Below, piece by piece: positions 1 through 5,260 of a DNA stretch of 5,260 nt; position 1 is the stretch's first letter; each line of letters begins with the position of its first letter. Location: assembly GCA_030044075.1 (NCBI GenBank), contig JASHWM010000144.1:1-5260 (forward strand), given 5' to 3'. Under the pieces are notes generated by a model that had not been told where the DNA came from, searched no databases, and was given only the letters and a program-made list of their open reading frames with translations. This DNA is from Candidatus Rhabdochlamydia sp. Its GTDB lineage: Bacteria; Chlamydiota; Chlamydiia; Chlamydiales; Rhabdochlamydiaceae. Both the position numbers and the translations under genes were made by a program.

Positions 1-520
1 CCAGATAGGAGGGATCGATCCAGATCGATTCAGGCGGGTAGAATGCCCCTATAAGATTTTTCCCATGGGGAGTGTTCACTCCCGTTTTTCCGCCGATAGA
101 TGCGTCGACCATTCCCATGAGCGTTGTCGGCATGAGGATGAGTGGCACCCCTCTGCAATAGGTCGCTGCTACAAAACCTCCGAGGTCGGTGGTAACGCCG
201 CCTCCTAGGGCGATGATGGCGCAGTCCCTTCCAAAATTTCTTTGTAAAAGGGCATCCTCAAGAGATTGCTTTACTTCTCTTGTCTTACTCTCTTCTCCTG
301 GCGGAAAAGAAAACATCGTCACATCAAGGCCGCCCTTTTTCCATGTGCTGCAGAGTTTTTCTCCGATATTGTCTGCTACGTTACTGTCTGCGATCAGAGC
401 AATTCTCCCAGCCAGTTTTTTAAGATGGGAAGAAAGACGAGGGTCCAGCAAGAGGCCTTCTTTAATGAAAACATGGCTCTGTTCTCCTTCGCCCCAGCGG
501 CCGGTAATAAATGGGTTCAT
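1..520 (-). CDS. aroB: 3-dehydroquinate synthase, N-terminal part (cut by left window edge)
   Basis: This enzyme converts DAHP to 3-dehydroquinate, the second step of the shikimate pathway, in the cytoplasm, using NAD and a divalent metal. Reverse-strand translation from the ATG at 520-518 gives 173 codons that remain open at base 1. Visible family motifs are PPGEESKT (residues 73-80), the NAD-binding glycine-rich GGGVTTDLGGF (106-116), PTTLMGMVDASIGGKTGVN (131-149) and GKNLIGAFYPP (153-163). The family is usually about 350-360 residues, so roughly half is present. The C-terminal metal-ligand region (Glu, His, His) lies outside the window and cannot be checked. An in-frame TGA sits three codons before the ATG (TGA-TTG-CCT-ATG), which fixes the start closely; TTG at 526-524 is the only other nearby option. 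No strong Shine-Dalgarno sequence precedes it. The gene is divergent from its neighbour, so it is probably first in its transcript. The reading frame is intact. Identification is very secure. Confidence 0.96.
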   Translation of the reverse strand, partial: MNPFITGRWGEGEQSHVFIKEGLLLDPRLSSHLKKLAGRIALIADSNVADNIGEKLCSTWKKGGLDVTMFSFPPGEESKTREVKQSLEDALLQRNFGRDCAIIALGGGVTTDLGGFVAATYCRGVPLILMPTTLMGMVDASIGGKTGVNTPHGKNLIGAFYPPESIWIDPSYL

Positions 521-641
521 AGGCAATCACTTTTTGATCAAAGACTAGCAAGGGGGCCTCTTTTTTTGAAGCGGGAGATTTTTTTCTTTCGAAAAGCGTT
601 TTATTTATTTTGCGTTAATTTAGTGAAAAATTTGTTTTTTA

Positions 642-671
642 TTTAAGTTTAATCTCAGTTTTTGATAGAAT
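642..671 (+). promoter_or_regulatory. weak candidate promoter for the 700-residue protein gene
   Basis: TAGAAT at 666-671 matches the TATAAT -10 consensus at five of six positions. The paired -35 is poor: TTTAAG at 642-647 matches only three of six, with an 18-base spacer. Transcription would start near 678, leaving a leader of about 25 bases that includes the ribosome binding site. Position and the AT-rich context support it, but it is a pattern match only. Confidence 0.3.
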
Positions 672-683
672 TTCTCGGCTAAA

Positions 684-689
684 AGGAGA
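684..689 (+). promoter_or_regulatory. ribosome binding site of the 700-residue protein gene
   Basis: AGGAGA lies upstream of the ATG at 702. The gap from the end of AGGAG to the start codon is 13 bases, longer than the usual 5-9. No alternative in-frame start codon lies at a better distance, so ATG 702 remains the best choice. Confidence 0.6.
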
Positions 690-701
690 AAATCTAAATT
701 T

Positions 702-2804
702 ATGTCAACAACTGCACTTCCTTCCAATGTACTAGGTTCAGAACCTGCTACAACTTTTTCAAGAATGGCTTTTGATGCAACCGGAACGACCGCGAAGCGC
801 CAGAAAGTCGCTGATAATGAACCATTATTTCATTTTTCCGAATTTAAGACATATAAAGCTCAACTTAGGGCGAGCGTCTATATCGAAGGACAAGACATTT
901 TTGGGACGACTTCACCGGCAAATCCTTTTATCTATCGTTTGGGTGCTTCTCCCTATTGGCAACTAAGCGCTCATTCTCGCGAATATATTCAAAACTATAT
1001 TATCAATTTGCTGGAAAAGAAATTTAGCGGTCCGGACGAAAAAAATAGGCCCCAAGATAATTTTATGCAAAAAGTCCTTTCGATTGCGATAGCGGATTTG
1101 GGATTAGAGGGCGACGAGGCAGAGAGGTTTCAAGCAGAAGTTGCAGAGTTAGTGGCAGAGGGTCTTAAAAATAATGAAAAATCCAGAAAAGAAGCGATTT
1201 CTCTTTTGATTCCGATCAATCAAGAGATCATAGCCCACCAAAAAAAGGGGCGGGAATTGTACGTAAAGACGCTGATGCCTTTCTTGAGAGCACAAGAATC
1301 ACAGCCTGTTTTACAGGCGGCTTTTCGGCTTCTTAACTTCAGAGATCCTTTTGGCCAAAACCTTAGTATGATCTCAAGCGAATCCTGCAGTAACTTTATT
1401 GCTTCCCTGAAAGTCGAGCTTGCAAAAGCATCCTTGCCGGAAGAGGAACAAGATAAGGTCCTTTCGGAAGAAGAACAAAAAAAGTTCCTTTCTGTTGAGG
1501 AGCAGGGAAGGATCCTTTCGGAAGCGGAAGCTATACTGGTTGGCTTAAGAGAAGGGTACCAGAAGGTCGAAGAAATAAAGAGATGGTCGAACAACCAGAT
1601 AAACAGAGCTGCTCTACTTTCTTCCGCTATTAAAACGAAGTTTTTTGAAAAGTCCAAGCTGGAAGAGAGTCAAAGCGAAGCTGCTTGGACCGATATTCGA
1701 GCCCGTGCAGAGCAGCAATTACTCGATTCCGAACGTGATAAATTTAGCTTTGTGTGCAATATAATTAGTGCTGTTGCAAAAGAAAGGGTCGCAAGAGAAA
1801 AAAAGAATGATGGCGAGGAGTTTGCAAGCGAGTTGTCTTCCCTGTTTGAGAGTGAGAAATTAGAGGTTTGCAATAAGGTGCTCGAAAATCAAAAAAGACT
1901 TGGAGAGCTGCAAGAGGAAAAAGCCCTCATACTTGCTGAAAGAAAAAAAATAAGAGAGCTTTGGGCCCAGATGAATATTGAAGATGCTCCAAGGCTAAAA
2001 GAAGATGAATCAAGGCTCTTAACAAGAAATAATGAGGTCCTTCAAGAGATTGAAACCCTTGAAACATCTTTGAAAAATCGTCCTACCCAAATGGCGATAT
2101 TCTTGACAGCATTGAAAAAAGGCCTGACGGCGCAATTTCAGGGCACCCACTTCGTTGCTATCGATAACATCTATACAAAAATTATTCTTGAGGCGTCTAT
2201 AAAAATACAAAAATTTGATGAGCAATTGGCGATGCCCTTGAGGAAGAGCGTCGGTTCCCTTCTCTATGCCATCGAAGAAACAGACAAGCATTTTACCTCT
2301 GTGGTCCAGAATTATTTCTCGGCGATCAGAGATATTGATACCGTGATCATCAAAGGGGCCAGGTCCGTAAAGAGTGGAGAATATCGAGCCGATGACCTTC
2401 AAAATGATGTTATGGTGCTTGAAACAGCAAAAGAGACTCTGGATGAAGTCAGGGCATCGGTCAACGAGAACTATGCGATTGCTGTCGACAGGACAAGGGT
2501 CATGGACATCTTTTATCAAAGTAAGAAGAAGTACGAAGAAAAAGGAATGGCGGACTTTCCCTCTTTTTTAGATAGTTCTCATACATTGCGGCTTTCAAAG
2601 GAAGAAGGCGGGGACGAAAGCCTCCCTTTTCTAGAAAGCCTGTTTCAGATGCAGATGTCGATCATGGAGGAGCACGTCCACTATTTCAAGAGATTTTGCA
2701 GGGCCGTTGATGATCTATCAAGACAGTTAACTGACATCATCTTGAAATACAACAATTTTCTTGATGAAAGGAATTTAGATGATCATTCTGATGGTTTTTC
2801 CTGA
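702..2804 (+). CDS. 700-residue helical coiled-coil protein of unknown function
   Basis: I do not recognise this protein. It is a full open frame of 700 residues ending in TGA. Seen directly: residues 1-30 are rich in Ser and Thr (11 of 30), with no hydrophobic signal peptide and no membrane segment anywhere. A basic patch AKRQKV occurs at 31-36. Residues 245-280 hold four 9-residue tandem repeats of the form L-S-x-E-E-Q. Residues about 376-460 are highly charged with leucines spaced as in a coiled coil (for example KRLGELQEEKALILAERKK, 398-416). Most of the rest looks alpha-helical, and the C-terminus (641-690) is another helical stretch rich in Met, Phe and Leu. Inference: the Ser/Thr-rich N-terminus without a Sec signal fits a type III secreted substrate, and the basic patch resembles a monopartite nuclear localisation signal, so a host-directed effector is possible. 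A cytoplasmic structural or scaffold protein fits equally well. There is no frameshift, and antisense frames within it look like shadows. Confidence 0.85.
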   Translation: MSTTALPSNVLGSEPATTFSRMAFDATGTTAKRQKVADNEPLFHFSEFKTYKAQLRASVYIEGQDIFGTTSPANPFIYRLGASPYWQLSAHSREYIQNYIINLLEKKFSGPDEKNRPQDNFMQKVLSIAIADLGLEGDEAERFQAEVAELVAEGLKNNEKSRKEAISLLIPINQEIIAHQKKGRELYVKTLMPFLRAQESQPVLQAAFRLLNFRDPFGQNLSMISSESCSNFIASLKVELAKASLPEEEQDKVLSEEEQKKFLSVEEQGRILSEAEAILVGLREGYQKVEEIKRWSNNQINRAALLSSAIKTKFFEKSKLEESQSEAAWTDIRARAEQQLLDSERDKFSFVCNIISAVAKERVAREKKNDGEEFASELSSLFESEKLEVCNKVLENQKRLGELQEEKALILAERKKIRELWAQMNIEDAPRLKEDESRLLTRNNEVLQEIETLETSLKNRPTQMAIFLTALKKGLTAQFQGTHFVAIDNIYTKIILEASIKIQKFDEQLAMPLRKSVGSLLYAIEETDKHFTSVVQNYFSAIRDIDTVIIKGARSVKSGEYRADDLQNDVMVLETAKETLDEVRASVNENYAIAVDRTRVMDIFYQSKKKYEEKGMADFPSFLDSSHTLRLSKEEGGDESLPFLESLFQMQMSIMEEHVHYFKRFCRAVDDLSRQLTDIILKYNNFLDERNLDDHSDGFS
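1434..1541 (+). repeat. 27-bp tandem repeat, four in-frame units (9 residues each)
   Basis: Four consecutive 27-base units start at 1434, 1461, 1488 and 1515 inside the 700-residue gene. They encode LPEEEQDKV, LSEEEQKKF, LSVEEQGRI and LSEAEAILV (residues 245-280). Units 2-4 each begin CTTTC, and the first three keep Glu-Glu-Gln at positions 4-6 followed by a basic residue and a hydrophobic end; the fourth is degenerate. The period keeps the reading frame, so copy-number change would lengthen or shorten the protein without breaking it. Confidence 0.85.
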
Positions 2805-2808
2805 GCCA

Positions 2809-2837
2809 TTGACAAGATAGCGATTGGTTCCTATTGT
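2809..2837 (+). promoter_or_regulatory. sigma70-type promoter for malic enzyme
   Basis: A perfect -35 hexamer TTGACA (2809-2814) is followed after exactly 17 bases by TATTGT (2832-2837), a four-of-six match to TATAAT. Predicted transcription starts near 2844, giving a leader of about 22 bases before the ATG at 2866. It sits in the 61-base gap after the upstream stop codon, so malic enzyme can be transcribed independently even if there is read-through. Confidence 0.6.
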
Positions 2838-2851
2838 GTTTTTTAGCACCC

Positions 2852-2857
2852 AAGGTG
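2852..2857 (+). promoter_or_regulatory. ribosome binding site that selects the malic enzyme start
   Basis: AAGGTG is one mismatch from AAGGAG and leaves 8 bases before ATG 2866. A second purine stretch, GAGGA (2859-2863), is too close to that ATG. This supports ATG 2866 over the in-frame TTG at 2824, which lies between the predicted -35 and -10 and so upstream of the predicted transcript start. Confidence 0.55.
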
Positions 2858-2865
2858 TGAGGAAC

Positions 2866-4548
2866 ATGCAAAAAATAGAAACAAATCTCCCGGCAGCCCA
2901 AATTCTCCAGGACCCTCTTTTAAATAAAGGAACAGGGTTTACCTTTGAGGAAAGGGACCTGCTCGGACTTCATGGCCTTTTGCCTTACCGCGTCTCAACG
3001 ATTGAAGAGCAGGTCCTCAGAAGATATGCGGACTTTTGCACAAGGCGCACCGAGGTCGGCAAACACACCTTTTTAAGCGCCCTCCAAAACCGTAACGAGG
3101 TCCTTTTCTACAAGATGGTAGAGGACCACATCGACGAAATGCTCCCTTTGATCTATACCCCGACGGTTGGGGACATTTCTTTGCAGCACAGCACTCTTTT
3201 CACCACTTCTCGAGGGCTGTACATTTCCTATCCCTTGCGGGACAAGATGAAGGCGATGGTCGATGCGGTCTCAAAAAAAGAGGTCGATGTCATTGTCGTT
3301 ACAGATGGCGAGAGGATTTTAGGCCTTGGAGACCTGGGCGCTGACGGGATGCCGATCCCTGTTGGAAAGCTGTCCCTCTACGCTCTTTTTGGAGGGATCT
3401 ATCCCGGACGCACCCTTCCTGTTCTTCTCGATGTTGGCACAAACAATAAAACCCAGCTTGACGATCCCATGTATATTGGATGGCGCCATCCAAGGATCAC
3501 AGGAAAAGACTACGATGATTTTGTGGACGGCTTTGTCCAAGAGATCAAAAGAAAGTTCCCCAAGGCGGTCCTGCAGTGGGAGGATTTTGGAAAGCAGAAT
3601 GCCTACGTACTTCTGGAGCGCTATCAAAACCAAATATGCAGTTTCAATGATGATATTCAGGGGACTGCGGCTGTCGTCCTTGCAGCAATATTGACGGCGA
3701 TCCAAAAAAACAAGTCTTCCCTTAAAGAGCAGCGCATCGTTGTTTTCGGAGGAGGCTCTGCCGGGATGGGGATTGCAAAGAAGCTGTGCTTTGCAATGGA
3801 AAACGATGGAGTTTCAAAAGAAGAGGCAAAAGCGAAGTTTTATATCATAGATAGACATGGCCTGATCCATACAAAGACACCTGACCAAGATCCTCAGCAA
3901 CGGAAATTTGCAAGGCCTTTCGAGGAGACAAGGAACTGGAAAATCCATACTGATTCCCATATAACATTAGAAGAAGTTGTCCGTAATGTGCATCCAACAA
4001 TTTTGATCGGGGTCTCTGCGCAAACAGGAGTGTTCACGCCATCTGTTTTAGCTGAAATGGCAGCACATACGAAGCATCCGATCATCCTTCCCCTTTCCAA
4101 TCCGACGAGTAAAGCGGAAGCAACACCTGAAACGATCCTGGAAGCGACCAAAGGCAAGGCGATCATTGCAACGGGAAGCCCCTTTGACCCTGTTACTTTT
4201 CAGGGAAAGCAATATCCTATTTCCCAATGCAATAACGTCTACATCTTTCCAGGCCTTGGTTTGGGAGCCATCGTCTCGGGCGCTTGCCGCATTACAGAGA
4301 AAATGCTTTTGGAAGCTTCTAGAGAACTCTCCCGCCATTCTCCTTCGCTGGGTAAAGAGGAGGGCCTTCTTTTCCCGTCATTTCGGAATCTGAGAGAGGT
4401 TTCAAAGAAGATCGCTTTCAAGGTTGCGAAAGCAGCCCAAGAAGGAGGAGATGCTCGCGAAATGAATGACAGCGACCTTCTTGGGGCGATCGAGAAAAAA
4501 ATATGGACACCTGCTTATCCTAAGATTTGCAGGCCGTCAGTTCATTAA
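2866..4548 (+). CDS. maeA: malic enzyme (malate dehydrogenase, oxaloacetate-decarboxylating), probably NAD-dependent
   Basis: This cytoplasmic enzyme oxidatively decarboxylates L-malate to pyruvate and CO2 with reduction of NAD(P), using Mg2+ or Mn2+. The chosen start gives 560 residues, close to the ~565 of E. coli MaeA. In this numbering the visible motifs are GLHGLLPYRV (34-43), the catalytic-Tyr motif YTPTVG (Tyr97), TDGERILGLGDLG (146-158, malate-binding Arg150), Lys168 in GKLSLY, metal ligands Glu239-Asp240 in QWEDFG and Asp262/263 in FNDDIQGT, the Rossmann GGGSAGMG (295-302), LSNPTSKAE (410-418) and PGLGLGAIVSGA (462-473). The family is identified by these motifs. Asp329 in the IIDRHGL motif sits where this family contacts the cofactor adenosine ribose; NAD preference is inferred, and NADP use cannot be excluded. 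All expected catalytic residues are present and no frameshift is seen. It has its own promoter in the gap after the upstream gene. The last 12 bases overlap the convergent downstream gene. An in-frame TTG at 2824 would add 14 residues but is unlikely. Confidence 0.96.
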   Translation: MQKIETNLPAAQILQDPLLNKGTGFTFEERDLLGLHGLLPYRVSTIEEQVLRRYADFCTRRTEVGKHTFLSALQNRNEVLFYKMVEDHIDEMLPLIYTPTVGDISLQHSTLFTTSRGLYISYPLRDKMKAMVDAVSKKEVDVIVVTDGERILGLGDLGADGMPIPVGKLSLYALFGGIYPGRTLPVLLDVGTNNKTQLDDPMYIGWRHPRITGKDYDDFVDGFVQEIKRKFPKAVLQWEDFGKQNAYVLLERYQNQICSFNDDIQGTAAVVLAAILTAIQKNKSSLKEQRIVVFGGGSAGMGIAKKLCFAMENDGVSKEEAKAKFYIIDRHGLIHTKTPDQDPQQRKFARPFEETRNWKIHTDSHITLEEVVRNVHPTILIGVSAQTGVFTPSVLAEMAAHTKHPIILPLSNPTSKAEATPETILEATKGKAIIATGSPFDPVTFQGKQYPISQCNNVYIFPGLGLGAIVSGACRITEKMLLEASRELSRHSPSLGKEEGLLFPSFRNLREVSKKIAFKVAKAAQEGGDAREMNDSDLLGAIEKKIWTPAYPKICRPSVH

Positions 4549-5260
4549 AAAGCGGACAAGACCGTCCCAATCCCTATTGGAAATATAGCGTTTGACTTGT
4601 TCAGGGTCTACATTTACATAACTGGAAAATCCTGGCACATATCTAAGAAGGTTGTCCCTATTATATTCTTCGTCGATCCTCTTGGAAAGACCGCCAATGA
4701 ACCCGTTCCATTTAAAATAGTTCTTCTTGATCTCCTGCATGCAGCTTTTTAGTTTAGGATCGGAGAAGGCCACTCCAAGGAAACGTAAGGGATGGACGTG
4801 GTTGATCTTGTCGCCGCGCTGGTTCATCTCGGTTTCTTTGAGTGCGAGCTGGAAAACGTTGTTATCAGCGAGTGTTTCCACAATTGATGCGATGATCTTT
4901 TTTTCAGAGTCTTTGAGGGGGAGCTTTAGAAAGAGGTCGGTCGGATTTCCTTCTACTGGGATGGGAAGCGAAGACTTTGCTTTATTGCCCTTGCTTTTGG
5001 TGTATGATGATAAGGAATTTAAAGCGGATACATTTTTCATTTGCTCCATTGTCATAAGGACTTCCTCCTTTTCGATGGGTTGCTGAGGAGAACAGGTAAT
5101 ATTGAATATGAAATTTTGTTCATTGATTACGTCCTGTGCATGTTTTTTTATATCCGCCGGTGTGATCTCAGACAAAACCTGCTGAGATTCCTGGAAAAAA
5201 TCGATGTAAGAAATTCCTAGCCCATTTTCGTAAAATGAGGTCATGGTCTCTCTTGATTTA
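4537..5260 (-). CDS. C-terminal part of a probable M16 (insulinase-like) peptidase with an extra C-terminal module (5' end outside window)
   Basis: The frame is open at the right edge (codons before the internal Met read K-S-R-E-T), so the ATG at 5244 is probably not the start; 240 residues are visible, ending in TGA at 4539-4537. Visible residues 1-57 (for example YENGLGISYIDFF and ITPADIKKHAQDVI, then a short beta-like NFIFNIT) resemble the closing helix-strand segment of M16 peptidase domains. The HxxEH metal motif would be far upstream and cannot be checked, so the repeat could also be an inactive one. Residues about 58-112 are a polar linker. Residues 113-240 form a distinct, compact helical module with HPLRFLGVAF (156-165), NLLRYVPGF (203-211) and NRDWDGLVRFL (228-238). 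It recalls C-terminal modules of uncharacterised chlamydial proteins; this is memory, not a search. The gene converges on malic enzyme with a 12-base overlap. The coding status is solid; the M16 assignment is moderate. Confidence 0.8.
   Translation of the reverse strand, partial: KSRETMTSFYENGLGISYIDFFQESQQVLSEITPADIKKHAQDVINEQNFIFNITCSPQQPIEKEEVLMTMEQMKNVSALNSLSSYTKSKGNKAKSSLPIPVEGNPTDLFLKLPLKDSEKKIIASIVETLADNNVFQLALKETEMNQRGDKINHVHPLRFLGVAFSDPKLKSCMQEIKKNYFKWNGFIGGLSKRIDEEYNRDNLLRYVPGFSSYVNVDPEQVKRYISNRDWDGLVRFLMN

Larger units (their letters stand above)
521..701. other. AT-rich divergent intergenic region
   Basis: This 181-base spacer separates aroB (minus) from the 700-residue protein (plus) and must carry the 5' signals of both. 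It is visibly richer in A and T than the flanking genes, with several T runs at 561-567, 579-585 and 635-640. It contains two short perfect palindromes: TTTGATCAAA at 533-542, whose near edge is 12 bases upstream of the aroB ATG, and TTTCGAAA at 587-594. No open frame, tRNA or convincing hairpin terminator was seen. I could not choose a convincing -35/-10 pair for aroB. Confidence 0.7.

Noticed and set aside
12..21. GGATCGATCC palindrome followed by CAGATCGATT
   Set aside because: It lies within aroB codons for a conserved stretch near the visible end (WIDPS) and is explained by the coding sequence.
551..567. AGGGGGCCTC followed by a T run as a rho-independent terminator
   Set aside because: The stem is only about three base pairs, and no gene on the plus strand ends upstream for it to terminate.
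189..646. Plus-strand open frames opposite aroB
   Set aside because: They overlap the unmistakable aroB coding strand or the AT-rich spacer and their translations show no domain or plausible start context.
1220..2519. Minus-strand open frames inside the 700-residue gene (1220-1657, 1670-1873, 2019-2519)
   Set aside because: They are antisense to a long, coherent open frame; the Cys/Ser-rich compositions are what reverse reading of Glu/Lys-rich codons produces.
2824..2865. TTG-initiated N-terminal extension of malic enzyme
   Set aside because: The TTG lacks a suitable ribosome binding site, lies inside the predicted promoter, and the 14 added residues do not resemble the family's N-terminus; ATG 2866 gives the expected length.
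3299..4421. Other open frames overlapping malic enzyme on both strands
   Set aside because: The malic enzyme frame is supported by motifs along its whole length, and the alternatives lack recognisable features.
4727..5086. Plus-strand open frame opposite the M16-like gene
   Set aside because: It is antisense to a frame open across the right edge with recognisable protein character; nothing in its own translation supports it.
5242..5244. ATG at 5244 as the true start of the minus-strand gene at the right edge
   Set aside because: The frame remains open through the window edge (K-S-R-E-T precedes it), no Shine-Dalgarno sequence is visible, and the residues before and after it look like the middle of a continuous helix.

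Overview
This window reads as ordinary bacterial chromosome with moderate GC and dense coding. It carries four protein-coding genes, two of them cut by the window edges. My best guess for the source is a member of the Chlamydiae, probably one of the amoeba-associated or 'environmental' lineages. The guess rests on the mix of a large lineage-specific coiled-coil protein with a secreted-effector flavour and an M16-like protein whose C-terminal module resembles uncharacterised chlamydial proteins. It is recall and inference, not a database result. No RNA gene, CRISPR array, insertion sequence, phage gene or attachment site was seen.

Layout: (1) 520-1, minus strand: the N-terminal half of 3-dehydroquinate synthase (aroB, shikimate pathway), running off the left edge. 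(2) 521-701: an AT-rich divergent intergenic region that must serve both flanking genes. (3) 702-2804, plus strand: a 700-residue, mainly helical protein of unknown function. It has a Ser/Thr-rich N-terminus, a basic AKRQKV patch, a 9-residue tandem repeat and a central coiled coil. (4) 2809-2837: a good sigma70-type promoter. (5) 2866-4548, plus strand: a complete malic enzyme (maeA type) with all the catalytic motifs I looked for. (6) 5260-4537, minus strand: the C-terminal part of a probable M16-type (insulinase-like) peptidase fused to an extra C-terminal module. Its stop codon lies inside the last codons of the malic enzyme gene, giving a 12-base convergent overlap.

The genes do not form one pathway. 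AroB makes the carbocyclic precursor of chorismate. Malic enzyme links malate to pyruvate and NADH. The 700-residue protein and the M16-like protein look lineage-specific. The two plus-strand genes are separated by 61 bases holding a promoter, so malic enzyme can probably be transcribed independently. I found no clear new multi-gene system. The most unusual items are the 700-residue protein and the C-terminal extension on the peptidase-like protein.
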